A DNA stretch of 64,000 nt from assembly GCA_002633085.1 (NCBI GenBank), contig NSIV01000006.1, forward strand, positions 120,343-184,342. The letters are read 5' to 3'. The stretch comes from Curvibacter sp. PD_MW3. GTDB taxonomy: Bacteria; Pseudomonadota; Gammaproteobacteria; Burkholderiales; Burkholderiaceae_C. The position numbers and the translations under genes are program-made. Below are positions 1-9,121 of the stretch, piece by piece. The notes beneath the pieces were generated by a model. That model had not been told where the DNA came from, made no database searches, and saw nothing but the letters and a program-made list of their open reading frames with translations. Position 1 is the first letter of the stretch. Each line of letters begins with the position of its first letter.

Positions 1-1
1 C

Positions 2-508
2 CATCCTGCGTCGCTGGACGTCTACCGCGTTCCCCGTCGCAACTATTTCATGGGGCGCTGGATCAGACACTCGGGCTGGTACCCGAACTTCCGGCAGCCG
101 CAACTGTTCCGCAAGGGTTGCATGAGCTACGATCTTAAGCCCGTCCATGAGGGTTATATCCTGCACAGCGCCAGAGCCATCGGCACCCTGCAAAACGCCA
201 TCTGGCAGTTCCCGTTCAAGAACATGGGCGAGGTTTTGCACAAGGCGAACCGCTACTCGACGCTCGGCGCCGAAAAAATCAGGCACAAAAAGATATCCAT
301 GGGCACGGCCCTCACCCACGGTCTCTGGTCTTTCGTGAAGCATTACATCTTCAAACTGGGATTTCTTGATGGCTGGGCCGGTTTCGTCATCGCGCTTGGC
401 AATTTCGAGGGCACGTTCTATCGTTACGTGAAGGCACTGGAAATCCAGAAGGGGTCCGCATGGAAGGCGCCCGTGACTCCCACCGCAGCAACGCCCCGCC
501 AACCGTGA
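2..508 (+). CDS. Glycosyltransferase family 2, LPS core type (C-terminal part)
   Basis: The frame is open from base 2, so the start and the N-terminal nucleotide-sugar-binding half lie outside the window. The 168 visible residues begin HPASLDVYRVPRRNYFMGRW and continue to a QLFRKG segment, which matches the conserved C-terminal half of WaaE/KdtX-type family 2 transferases. These add a sugar to the LPS core on the cytoplasmic side of the inner membrane. The TGA stop (506-508) shares a base with the likely msbA ATG at 508, so the two genes are probably translationally coupled. The family is fairly sure; the exact sugar transferred is not known. Confidence 0.8.
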   Translation, partial: HPASLDVYRVPRRNYFMGRWIRHSGWYPNFRQPQLFRKGCMSYDLKPVHEGYILHSARAIGTLQNAIWQFPFKNMGEVLHKANRYSTLGAEKIRHKKISMGTALTHGLWSFVKHYIFKLGFLDGWAGFVIALGNFEGTFYRYVKALEIQKGSAWKAPVTPTAATPRQP

Positions 509-2253
509 TGCAGCGCCCAGTTCAAGCCAGCAGCCGGGCCCTTTATTTCCGGCTGCTTACTTACCTCAAGCCCTACTGGAAGGTGTTCGTGCTGGCGGTA
601 CTTGGCATGGTGGGAACTGCGGCGACCGAGCCGGTCTTTCCCGCCATCATGAAGTACCTGCTGGACCAGGGCTTTCAGACCGAAGACAAGCGCCTTGTCT
701 GGCTGATCCCCCTGGGGATGGTGGCGCTATTTGCCGCACGCGGTGTCTTGTCGTTCTGTACCAGTTACCTGATGACCTGGATCTCGACGCGCTTGATCAT
801 CGATCTGAGACGGCAGTTGTTCGCAAAGATTCTGCAATTACCGACGCACATCTTTCACGAGCAGTCCGCAGGCAAACTGATTTCCCGGCTGGTCTACGAC
901 ACAGACAATGTGAACCAGGCAGCCACCAACGTGCTGGTGACCGCGGTGCGTGAAACGCTGACCGCGGTAGCGTTGCTGCTCTACCTGCTTTATCTGGACT
1001 GGAAACTGACGCTCATCACCCTTGCGATCGGTCCGCTCATTGCCTTCATCATCAAAGGCTTCAGCCGGCGCATCCGCGCAGCCAGCCGCTCCAGTTTCGA
1101 AGCGATCCGCGCCATGTCGCACACCATCGAAGAGACCACCGACGCCCACAAGGTCATCAAGATATTTGGGGGACAGGCCCAGCAGCAACGGCGTTTTTTC
1201 AATGACACGGAACGCTTCCGCCGCTCCATGATGCGCGAAGCCGTCCCCGCTTCTGCCCTGACCCCGATCACCCATCTGGTCGCGTCCATGGCTGTGGCCG
1301 GCATCACCTATCTGGCGCTGAGTCAGACAACCGGCCAGGCCAGCGCCTCGGCCGGTGGTTTTGTGTCGTTCATCGCGGCCATGCTGCTGCTGATTTCCCC
1401 CATCAAGCAGCTGACCGCCATCAACCCCATCATGCAACGGGGCCTGGCCGCCTGCGAAAGCGTGTTCGAGCTGCTGGATCAGCCGGATGAAGAAGATCCA
1501 GGGCGACGTGCATTGCCCCATGCGAGGGGCGACATCGAATTCGATCGCGTCAGCTTCAGCTATCCCGACGCCGAGCGCCAGGCACTCAACGAGATCAGCT
1601 TCCACGTTCCTGCCGGGCAGACGGTGGCCCTGGTTGGAGCATCCGGTGGCGGCAAGACCACCATCAGCGCGCTGATACCCCGCTTCTATCGTCCCACCGC
1701 CGGCCAGATCCGCATTGATGGCATCGACATCAATGAGCTTGGCCTCACCAGCCTGCGACACAACATCGCCCTGGTCAGCCAGGACATCGTGCTCTTCAAT
1801 GACACCGTGCTGGCCAACATCGCCTTTGGATCAACGGGTGACCACACCCGGGAAGACGTGGTGGCAGCCGCCAAAGCCGCCAATGCATGGGACTTCATCC
1901 TGCAACTGCCCGAGGGACTGGACACGCCGATCGGCGAGGATGGCGCCAAGCTTTCAGGCGGCCAACGCCAGCGTATCGCGATTGCCCGTGCGTTGCTGAA
2001 AAATGCCCCCATCCTGATCCTGGACGAAGCCACCTCGGCACTGGACACCGAATCCGAGCGTCAGGTGCAGGCAGCCCTGGCGGTGCTCATGAAAAATCGC
2101 ACCACACTGGTCATTGCCCATCGACTGAGCACCATCGAGCATGCCAATCGCATTCTCGTGCTGGACCGGGGCCGTATCGTCGAAAGTGGTACCCATGCCG
2201 AACTGTTGGTGGCCGGCGGCTACTACGCCAACCTGAACCGGATGCAGACATGA
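508..2253 (+). CDS. msbA: Lipid A/LPS flippase ABC transporter MsbA
   Basis: Inner-membrane ABC exporter that flips lipid A-core to the periplasmic leaflet using ATP. The N-terminal half is a six-helix transmembrane domain and the C-terminal half is the nucleotide-binding domain: Walker A GASGGGKTT near residues 377-385, signature LSGGQ near 482-486 and Walker B LILDEATSALD from about 503. I chose the ATG at 508 because it overlaps the preceding TGA and gives 581 residues, close to the roughly 582 of known MsbA. An in-frame ATG at 460 would add 16 residues overlapping the upstream gene. The neighbours are LPS and glycan genes, which fits. Confidence 0.93.
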   Translation: MQRPVQASSRALYFRLLTYLKPYWKVFVLAVLGMVGTAATEPVFPAIMKYLLDQGFQTEDKRLVWLIPLGMVALFAARGVLSFCTSYLMTWISTRLIIDLRRQLFAKILQLPTHIFHEQSAGKLISRLVYDTDNVNQAATNVLVTAVRETLTAVALLLYLLYLDWKLTLITLAIGPLIAFIIKGFSRRIRAASRSSFEAIRAMSHTIEETTDAHKVIKIFGGQAQQQRRFFNDTERFRRSMMREAVPASALTPITHLVASMAVAGITYLALSQTTGQASASAGGFVSFIAAMLLLISPIKQLTAINPIMQRGLAACESVFELLDQPDEEDPGRRALPHARGDIEFDRVSFSYPDAERQALNEISFHVPAGQTVALVGASGGGKTTISALIPRFYRPTAGQIRIDGIDINELGLTSLRHNIALVSQDIVLFNDTVLANIAFGSTGDHTREDVVAAAKAANAWDFILQLPEGLDTPIGEDGAKLSGGQRQRIAIARALLKNAPILILDEATSALDTESERQVQAALAVLMKNRTTLVIAHRLSTIEHANRILVLDRGRIVESGTHAELLVAGGYYANLNRMQT

Positions 2254-2966
2254 ACATCCCGATTCTCATGTACCACCAGATCGACGTGCCGCCAGCACGG
2301 GGCACCCCTCTGCGTGGACTGGTGGTGGCGCCTGGCTCCTTTGCACGCCAGATGGGGCTGCTGAGGCTGCTGGGATACCAGGGCCTTTCCATGCGCGACC
2401 TGGAACCCTACCTGAAAAGGGAGAAAAAGGGCAAAGTGGTCGGAATCACTTTCGATGACGGCTACCAGAACAACGTACGCAACGCCCTGCCGATTCTGAA
2501 GCGATTCGGGTTCACAGCAACCTGTTACGGCGTGAGCAGCATGATCGGCGGCACCAACAGCTGGGACCACGGCATCGTGGCGGAGAAGCCGCTGATGACA
2601 CTGGAAGACTGGCTCGCCTGGCGCGATGCGGGGATGGATATCGGCTCTCACACGCGCACTCACGCCGACCTGAGCCGGCTAGGCCCTGATGAGGCACGTG
2701 AGCAGATTGCGGGATCCAAAAAAGAGCTGGAAGACAGGCTGGGTTGCGAAGTAAGGCACTTCTGCTATCCCTATGGCCGTTTCGGCGACGAGCACCGCAC
2801 CATGGTGCGGCAAGCCGGCTATCTGACGGCGACCACGACACGACGCGGCAGAGTCATCCCGGGCGAGGACCCGATGGCCCTCAAACGCGTGCTGGTCGCG
2901 CGCGCCACCCACCTGCTCCACTTCGCCCTCAAGCTGACCACGGCCTACGAAGACCGTCGCGGCTGA
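2250..2966 (+). CDS. Polysaccharide deacetylase family protein
   Basis: Carbohydrate esterase family 4 (NodB-like) fold, 238 residues. The metal and catalytic motifs are visible: TFDDG at residues 67-71, HTRTH at 134-138 (the two metal-binding histidines) and FCYPYG at 171-176. Such enzymes remove N-acetyl groups from glycans. There is no clear signal peptide, so action on a cytoplasmic or lipid-linked LPS precursor is possible (inference). The ATG overlaps the msbA stop as ATGA, indicating translational coupling. The substrate cannot be read from the sequence. Confidence 0.88.
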   Translation: MNIPILMYHQIDVPPARGTPLRGLVVAPGSFARQMGLLRLLGYQGLSMRDLEPYLKREKKGKVVGITFDDGYQNNVRNALPILKRFGFTATCYGVSSMIGGTNSWDHGIVAEKPLMTLEDWLAWRDAGMDIGSHTRTHADLSRLGPDEAREQIAGSKKELEDRLGCEVRHFCYPYGRFGDEHRTMVRQAGYLTATTTRRGRVIPGEDPMALKRVLVARATHLLHFALKLTTAYEDRRG

Positions 2967-2973
2967 TGAAGCC

Positions 2974-3618
2974 ATGAATCTGTACACGAACAAACCCCAA
3001 GACTATTTTTCCAAGGCACGTCTGGAAATCGAGCCGCTGCTGCGTCTGGGCAAGGGACATGCCTGCCGGGCGCTTGAAATCGGCTGCGCGGAAGGCCACA
3101 CCCTGGAGTGGCTTAAACAAGCCGGCTACTGCAGCTGGGTGGCAGGGGTGGAACCCTATGCCGAACTGCATCCGCACAACACCTCTGTCGACCGCTTTGA
3201 CCGGCTCGACATCGAATCCGACCTCCCGAACATTCCCCAAGAATCGCTCGACATGATTCTGTGCCTGGACGTGCTGGAACACCTCAACAATCCTTGGGAG
3301 GCGATGCGCCGGCTTGCCGGCCTGCTCAAGCCTGGCGGTCTGTGGATCATCAGCGTACCCAATATCAGGAACTACCATATCCTGGTGGATCTGGCGTTCC
3401 GGGGCCGTTTCAACTACACCGACTCCGGCATCCTGGACAGAACACACCTGCGTTTCTTCACCCGCAGCTCTCTCATCGAATTGGCCGAGTCCTCGGGCGC
3501 ACGTGTCGACACTGTCATCAGTACGGATACGACCCGATGGCAAAAGAAGTTCCTCGCCATGTTGGGTCTGGGCGATTTGCTAGCCAAGCAGTTTTTGCTG
3601 GCTGCCACGAAACAATAA
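2974..3618 (+). CDS. Class I SAM-dependent methyltransferase
   Basis: Protein of 214 residues with a Rossmann-type methyltransferase core. SAM-binding motif I is ALEIGCAEG near residues 33-41, and the acidic post-motif region is CLDVLEHL near 97-104. The pattern resembles methyltransferases of O-antigen and other surface-glycan clusters that modify a sugar or chain end. The start lies 7 bases after the deacetylase stop. The acceptor is unknown; its place between a deacetylase and a DUF6492 protein suggests glycan decoration (inference). Confidence 0.85.
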   Translation: MNLYTNKPQDYFSKARLEIEPLLRLGKGHACRALEIGCAEGHTLEWLKQAGYCSWVAGVEPYAELHPHNTSVDRFDRLDIESDLPNIPQESLDMILCLDVLEHLNNPWEAMRRLAGLLKPGGLWIISVPNIRNYHILVDLAFRGRFNYTDSGILDRTHLRFFTRSSLIELAESSGARVDTVISTDTTRWQKKFLAMLGLGDLLAKQFLLAATKQ

Positions 3619-3648
3619 CCGGCCCCAACCGCCGAACCGCCCCTCACC

Positions 3649-4539
3649 ATGTCCGTGCCCTTCACGCTGTATTGCAAGAGCTATCAAACAGACCTCAGGC
3701 GTGTGGTTCGACTTGCGCGGTCGGTGGCACAGTTCAACGAGGAAGAAATTCCTTTTTATGTGTCGGTGCCGCAGTCAGACGCCGCGCTGTTCCGCCAGCA
3801 CCTCGCCGGCCTGCCAGTACACGTGATTGAAGATGAGGCGATCCTGGCGCACACGCCTTACGCCGGACTGGACCTCGCCAAGGCACTGCCTGGCCACCTC
3901 TCGCAACAGGTCGTCAAGTCCGAGTTTTGGCGACTGGGACTGTCGGACAGCTACCTCTGCCTGGACTCCGATGCAGCCTTCATCCGGCCGATCAGACAGT
4001 CCGACTTCGTATGGCGCGACGGTACGCCCTACACCGTGATGGATGAGGGACACGAGTATCTGGAATCGGCCCTGGCGTCGGGCAAGATGCAAGCACTGCA
4101 GGATTTTCAGTGCGAAGCCCGGCGTGTGCAGTCGCTGTTCAAACGCGACGGCCGGCTCTATTCCTTCGGCCCCTTCCCACTGCCATGGCACCGTGCCGTC
4201 TGGGAAAGCCTGGATCGGGAGTATCTGCGCCCGCACGGCATGAACCTGGTTGATGCCATCCGGCTCGCGCCCCTGGAATCCCGCTGGTACGGTGAGGCCC
4301 TGCTGTGTTTCGGCGCCATCCCCTTGATGCCCTGCCAGCCGCTGTTCAAGGTCTACCACTATGCCTGGCAATTCGACCAGGACCGCCGGCGCGGCATCTC
4401 CGACGGGCAGCTGGCGCAGCTCTACGCTGGCGTGATCTACCAGTCGGCCTGGGAGCGTGAGATGGACTGGCCCGCCGAAGGCGGCAATTGGCTCTCACGA
4501 GCCGGTCGACGCATCAGGCGCAAGCTGGGCAGGATCTGA
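3649..4539 (+). CDS. DUF6492 family protein, glycosyltransferase-like
   Basis: Protein of 296 residues that looks like the DUF6492 family, found in surface-polysaccharide loci. It opens with a GT-A-like strand (FTLYCKSYQTDLRRV), and LDSDAAFIRP around residues 105-114 looks like the metal/nucleotide-sugar DXD motif of glycosyltransferases. No signal peptide or transmembrane segment is evident, consistent with a cytoplasmic enzyme. It sits 30 bases after the methyltransferase in the LPS cluster. A glycosyltransferase role is inferred from fold-like features and context only. Confidence 0.7.
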   Translation: MSVPFTLYCKSYQTDLRRVVRLARSVAQFNEEEIPFYVSVPQSDAALFRQHLAGLPVHVIEDEAILAHTPYAGLDLAKALPGHLSQQVVKSEFWRLGLSDSYLCLDSDAAFIRPIRQSDFVWRDGTPYTVMDEGHEYLESALASGKMQALQDFQCEARRVQSLFKRDGRLYSFGPFPLPWHRAVWESLDREYLRPHGMNLVDAIRLAPLESRWYGEALLCFGAIPLMPCQPLFKVYHYAWQFDQDRRRGISDGQLAQLYAGVIYQSAWEREMDWPAEGGNWLSRAGRRIRRKLGRI

Positions 4540-4555
4540 ATTGTCTGCCGACACC

Positions 4556-5308
4556 ATGGTACCGAAAGACATCCCGGTCCTGCTCACCTCCAGCGTGGTG
4601 GTGCACGATACCGGCGTGGCCCTGAAGGACACGCAGGAGCGCATCCGCCTGACACTAGAGTCGATACGGGAATGGCTGAAAGTCGAGCCGGGTCTGCGCA
4701 TTGTCGTGTGCGATGGATCCAGGCATGATTTCACCAGTGCAGTCGCTGAGCAATTCCCGGCAGCAGCGATCGAATGCCTGCATTTCGAAAATCCCCAGGC
4801 GCTGGTCCGTCAGTATGGCCGCGGCTACGGCGAAGGAGAGATTGTCCGTTTCGCCCTGGAAAATTCCAGGTTCATCGCCAAGGCGGGTTGCTTCGCCAAG
4901 TGCACCTCCAAGCTCTGGGTAGAAAATTTCGTCGCGTGCGCTTCGGGCTGGCAGGATGGACTGCGTTTCAAGGCCGTCTTTCTCGATGTCTTCTCGCCGT
5001 TCAAACCCACACGACTGGCCTATATCGACACCCGCTTCTACATCACCAGCTGCAAGGACTACCGCCAGCACTTCCAGGACGCACATCTCCGGATTCGCAA
5101 GGACGAGGGTTATGGTCTGGAGGAATGCTTCCGGGATATCTTTCTGGAACAGGGCTTCCGGGGCTCGCTGTTCACGCTGCCGCCGGTCATCTGTGGCGTA
5201 GGCGGCGGCACCGGCGTGTCTTATCGCAACCCCATGAAGCGGCGACTAAAGGAGCGGCTGAGGCTCTGGCTGGTACGCTCCAGCCGCCATTTTGCCCCCC
5301 TCTTCTGA
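4556..5308 (+). CDS. Unassigned protein of surface-glycan cluster
   Basis: Protein of 250 residues that I cannot assign to a named enzyme. Visible features are an N-terminal strand ending in VVCDGS (residues 50-55), a GRGYGEGEIVRFALENS block from residue 88 and a following AKCTSKLWVENF block. This arrangement resembles uncharacterised proteins of capsule and O-antigen loci that look like divergent GT-A-type enzymes (from memory). The ATG at 4556 was chosen; a TTG at 4541 is in frame immediately after the upstream stop. The gene ends 17 bases before the convergent ligase-like gene. Confidence 0.6.
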   Translation: MVPKDIPVLLTSSVVVHDTGVALKDTQERIRLTLESIREWLKVEPGLRIVVCDGSRHDFTSAVAEQFPAAAIECLHFENPQALVRQYGRGYGEGEIVRFALENSRFIAKAGCFAKCTSKLWVENFVACASGWQDGLRFKAVFLDVFSPFKPTRLAYIDTRFYITSCKDYRQHFQDAHLRIRKDEGYGLEECFRDIFLEQGFRGSLFTLPPVICGVGGGTGVSYRNPMKRRLKERLRLWLVRSSRHFAPLF

Positions 5309-5325
5309 GTCCGCCCGGCAGCCCA

Positions 5326-6810
5326 TCAGGACGGCTGCTGCATCTCCAGTTTCAGGCGCCCCCACAGATAACCCAGCAGCAAGGCCTGCATCTGCAGATT
5401 GTGCTCGCGATAGACAGAATCGGCGAAGCCACGCGAGATCCAGAAAGCGCTGAGCAGGAACAAGGCCCAAGCCCAGGGGGCTCCTGCCTCCCGGCCCAGT
5501 GCACGCCATCCCGTCACCAGCAAATAGACCAGCAGCAAGGCCCACAGCAGCACGCCGCCCCAACCGAGGGCCAGCGAGGTATCAATCCAGCCCTGATGCG
5601 CATGTGCAAACTCGAACACAGGCGTGTGACTGCATCGCGCAGCCATCAGTTTCTTGTAGGACTGCCGGGAGCCATCCAGTCCCCAGGGCTGTTCGCCAAC
5701 CATCTGCAGTCCGGCACGCATCAGAACAATGCGTCCCCCATCACCAATCAGGTTTTCGATGAGTTTATCCGCGTATGAAGACGGTTTGTCAGCAAAGCGC
5801 AGCCTGATGGCGGCCTCGTCTTCAGGCGTCAGGCCATTGCACTGGAAATTGACGGGATCCGTAATCATGAACCCAACCCTGACGTTGTCCAGCATGGATC
5901 TCCAGCGACTATCCTTCTGCAGGGATTGGGTAAAAACGATGACCAGCAAGATGCCCATCAACGGCAAAACCCACCTGGCATGTGACTTTGTTCCAACGGA
6001 CTCCGCCTGATTCCGCTCACCAAGGCCCGCGCGAACACGAAGCAGGTAGGCCACGACGGCCAGCAGCAATACAAGCAGGCTGAAAAGCACGGCCCCCCGC
6101 GAGTTGGCCACCACAGTACTGAAGAAGCAGAGAATGATGCCCATAGCCGCCGTCCGGGCTCGCGACAATTTGTGCGCCTGCCTGGCCAGAACAAAACTGG
6201 CAATCAGCAAGACAATGGTCTGTGAAGCGGTGTAGCCCAGGTTGCCGTGCATCGGGTCGAACCCCCGGAAACCCCAGGGAAAACGCTGCCAGTCCCAGAC
6301 GGCGCCGGATTGCGGATCAATGGTGGCCATCGTCGCCTGCCATATCGCCGACCAGGAAATGGCGCTCCCTGGCAGGGTACCGAAAAGGCCGCCCCAGGCC
6401 ATCAAAGTCAGCAGCAAATGAATTCCCACCAGGAAGGCACTGGCACCCGCCAGAGCCCAGACATCCGGACCACGACGGCCGAGCATCAGCACCGCACCAA
6501 GGCCGACGAACCAGGCCAGCATCGAGGCGCCCCATTGCCCCTTGAGATTGACCAGGGCGACATCAGGCTCCACCGCCCAGAGCGGGAAGAGCAGCAAGAA
6601 GACACCCCACAACAACAGCGGCAGGGGTAGCCACTGCAACAGCTTCATGCCGCGCAACGTTTCGCGCCCGACACCCGTACCCCAGACCAGAAGCAGCAGA
6701 AGCAGCACGAGAAGCAACAGGTTGCGCAAGGCAATCGTGTCAGCCATGGGCAGAATGGCCAGGTAGGCGAGCAGGCACCACTTGAAAACGTTCGACGTAA
6801 TGGATTTCAT
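5326..6810 (-). CDS. O-antigen ligase/polymerase-like membrane protein
   Basis: Polytopic protein of 494 residues with about ten to twelve hydrophobic segments and a long polar loop in the middle to C-terminal half (around the DGSRQSYKKLMAARC segment), as in WaaL O-antigen ligases and Wzy_C-domain proteins. These join undecaprenyl-linked O-antigen to lipid A-core at the periplasmic face. The start (6810) overlaps the stop of the upstream glycosyltransferase as ATGA. Sequence alone does not separate ligase from polymerase or protein O-oligosaccharyltransferase. Confidence 0.78.
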   Translation of the reverse strand: MKSITSNVFKWCLLAYLAILPMADTIALRNLLLLVLLLLLLVWGTGVGRETLRGMKLLQWLPLPLLLWGVFLLLFPLWAVEPDVALVNLKGQWGASMLAWFVGLGAVLMLGRRGPDVWALAGASAFLVGIHLLLTLMAWGGLFGTLPGSAISWSAIWQATMATIDPQSGAVWDWQRFPWGFRGFDPMHGNLGYTASQTIVLLIASFVLARQAHKLSRARTAAMGIILCFFSTVVANSRGAVLFSLLVLLLAVVAYLLRVRAGLGERNQAESVGTKSHARWVLPLMGILLVIVFTQSLQKDSRWRSMLDNVRVGFMITDPVNFQCNGLTPEDEAAIRLRFADKPSSYADKLIENLIGDGGRIVLMRAGLQMVGEQPWGLDGSRQSYKKLMAARCSHTPVFEFAHAHQGWIDTSLALGWGGVLLWALLLVYLLVTGWRALGREAGAPWAWALFLLSAFWISRGFADSVYREHNLQMQALLLGYLWGRLKLEMQQPS

Positions 6811-7796
6811 GAACTTGCGTGTTTCTGTGTATCAGCCGTACCTTGGAGCGGTGCCGCAGAGAAAACTGCCAGCAGATCCCCGATCTTCCGCTTCCACAGC
6901 CAGCGCTTGATCAGGCTGCGCGGTGCATCATGGCGCAGCGCATCTATCCTAAGCGCTACCCGCGCCTGCAGCTCAGGCGTCCATGACCCACGGTTTCTCA
7001 GAACGCGGTAGGCCTGCACCACAGCCAGATTTCCCAGCCGCGTGTGTTCGAAGCGGGCATCAGGGTGCTTGGACTGCAGCAATTTCTTGTTGCGCTTGAT
7101 CAGCGCCCGCGCCGCCGCATTGCCCTGGAAAGTTGCGCTGCCGACATGCAGGATGAACACGTCTTCAGTGATCATCTGCCGATAACCAGCTTTTCTCAGG
7201 CGCAGACTGAAATCGAAATCCTCGTAGTAACCGAGACCGAACTCGAGATCGAGTCCACCGAGTTCATGCCAGGCGTCACGCCGGATCGCAATGCAGAAGA
7301 AATCGCAGCGGTAGGCCGGCATCAACTGGTGTGAAGGGTGCTGGTTGAGCCACGCGCCAATCTGCAGCCAGTCCTCATGGCTGGCACCCGGCTTCCACAG
7401 GCGCTGGCCATTGCCGGCCGCGTTGGTCACCGGCCCCAGCATGGCAACATCCGGCGGCACCTCACGGACCACTTGCTTGAGTGCATCCAGGGTCCTGGCC
7501 GGGAAGACGGTGTCATTGTTGACCAGCAATAACCATTGGCCACGGGCCTGCTCGGCGCCCCAGTTCATGCCACCGGCGTAGCCACGGTTGCGATCACTCA
7601 GCAGGCACCGGGCTTGGGGGTGTTCAGCACACCAGGCGGCCGTCTTCTGCGCCGAATCGTCAGGCGAACCGTTGTCGATCACCAGCACTTCGATTTCGGG
7701 ATCGTCAAGCCAGGGCAGCAGGGACTCCAGACAGGCGCGCGTCGTCACGTCAAAATTACGAAAACCGAGAACCACCAGGGAGAGCAACGGCGTCAT
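6807..7796 (-). CDS. Glycosyltransferase family 2
   Basis: GT-A transferase of 329 residues. The N-terminal strand SLVVLGFRNF is followed by VIDNGSPDDS near residues 39-48 and by LVNNDTVFPA with the NND metal motif at 93-95, typical of rhamnosyltransferase-like family 2 enzymes that build O-antigen or core. No transmembrane segments are seen. It overlaps both neighbours by ATGA, so the three glycosyltransferases and the ligase form one translationally coupled unit. Donor and acceptor are not predictable. Confidence 0.85.
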   Translation of the reverse strand: MTPLLSLVVLGFRNFDVTTRACLESLLPWLDDPEIEVLVIDNGSPDDSAQKTAAWCAEHPQARCLLSDRNRGYAGGMNWGAEQARGQWLLLVNNDTVFPARTLDALKQVVREVPPDVAMLGPVTNAAGNGQRLWKPGASHEDWLQIGAWLNQHPSHQLMPAYRCDFFCIAIRRDAWHELGGLDLEFGLGYYEDFDFSLRLRKAGYRQMITEDVFILHVGSATFQGNAAARALIKRNKKLLQSKHPDARFEHTRLGNLAVVQAYRVLRNRGSWTPELQARVALRIDALRHDAPRSLIKRWLWKRKIGDLLAVFSAAPLQGTADTQKHASS

Positions 7797-9121
7797 TGAG
7801 CCCCCTCCCCGGCCATCTGCCTGACCCAGCCAAGCAACTGGCCAGCTGCGGCCTGTGTCGTGTAGGGACTTGAGCGGCCGTTATCGGGCAATCCTTGCGT
7901 TTGCCAGCGGCCAAACAGCTGCTCCAAGGCCTCGGCCAACTCGCCGTTCAGCCCCCCCTGACCGCCGGAAAATACCGCAACATGTCCCTGAGAGCGGAGA
8001 ATTTCCGCCATCTGCGGATTGGCGTGCACGATGCCCAGTATCGGCCGCTGCATCCAGAGGTACTCGTAAAGCTTGGATGGAATGTATTCCGAACAGATCG
8101 GTTCTTCACCGTGCAGCAACAGCAGCACATCCACGGTGCGCATGCGGTAAAGAATCTGTTCGCGGCCTGAGCGCCCCGTGACGGGGTCGGCTTCAATGCG
8201 CCCCAGATGGCGAACACAGTCACGCACGGGCGATATCGCCACCCGTGCCGATGAAACTGCATCCAGGGGGCCGCCGGTGACGTGCAACTCCGTCGCGGCC
8301 ACAAGGTCAGGACGCCGCAGCTGCAGGTCTTCCAGCGCCGTGATGACAGGACCCAGATGGCGCGTGGCCGACAACGAGCCGAAATGGCCGACGACGAACT
8401 TCGCGCCTGGCTGGTACGGTGGCAACGACTGAAACGGCTGATCAATGCCGGGCAGCATCATTTTGCCCCGTTCACCCAGTTGCGGGTGGCGCTGGCGTGC
8501 ACTGGCCAGTGCCTGTTCAGTGAACCAGATCGCCACATCAGCATCGGTGCAAATGAGCCGCTCGACTTCGGCCTGCATCTTCTGCTGCGCCGTCGCCGGT
8601 ACTGTGCCGGGCATCACCATGGGATCATGCACTTCTGCCAGCCAGGGGGTGCCGGTGGTCTTTTTCAGCGCTCGCCCCGCGAGATGGGCCGCGAAAGCGC
8701 CACCGGTCGAATAGATCAGGTCGAATGGTTGCTGCCTTGCCAGGGTGCGCCCCTTGACATAGGCGCTGAGCCACCAGGACCAGGAACTCTCCACCGGCCG
8801 CAGCAGCTTCTCGACCAGCATGCCGGGCAACAGGCATACGGAGGCCAGCGTCATCAAGGTGCGATAAAGCCCACCACTGCCGAAGCGCCGGCGCAGCACA
8901 TGCCGCAACTCGAAACGCAACCCGGCTGGCCCGGCCGGCCAGAGCTGGTGATGCTCCACCAGCGAGTCCTTCGTGCCCGACACGCCACTGAGCACCACCA
9001 CGTCAATGCCGGCGTGCCGCAAATGCGGCAGTTTGTCGGTGATGGTCTGGCTGGCCGCCCGGCCGTCCATGTTGAATGCATGGGCCAGAATCAGCCAGCG
9101 TTGCCGGGGAGGTGCGATCAT
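7793..9121 (-). CDS. Glycosyltransferase family 4-like protein
   Basis: Protein of 442 residues from the ATG at 9121, where ATGA overlaps the stop of the preceding glycosyltransferase; the open frame extends further upstream but has no better start. The N-terminus (RWLILAHAFNMDGRAAS) and the C-terminal EYIPSKLYEYLWMQRPILGI block resemble GT-B family 4 enzymes, with the EYIPSKLYEYL segment in the place of the EX7E donor-binding motif. It lies between two other glycosyltransferases in the LPS-type run. The specific linkage is unknown. Confidence 0.75.
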   Translation of the reverse strand: MIAPPRQRWLILAHAFNMDGRAASQTITDKLPHLRHAGIDVVVLSGVSGTKDSLVEHHQLWPAGPAGLRFELRHVLRRRFGSGGLYRTLMTLASVCLLPGMLVEKLLRPVESSWSWWLSAYVKGRTLARQQPFDLIYSTGGAFAAHLAGRALKKTTGTPWLAEVHDPMVMPGTVPATAQQKMQAEVERLICTDADVAIWFTEQALASARQRHPQLGERGKMMLPGIDQPFQSLPPYQPGAKFVVGHFGSLSATRHLGPVITALEDLQLRRPDLVAATELHVTGGPLDAVSSARVAISPVRDCVRHLGRIEADPVTGRSGREQILYRMRTVDVLLLLHGEEPICSEYIPSKLYEYLWMQRPILGIVHANPQMAEILRSQGHVAVFSGGQGGLNGELAEALEQLFGRWQTQGLPDNGRSSPYTTQAAAGQLLGWVRQMAGEGAQ

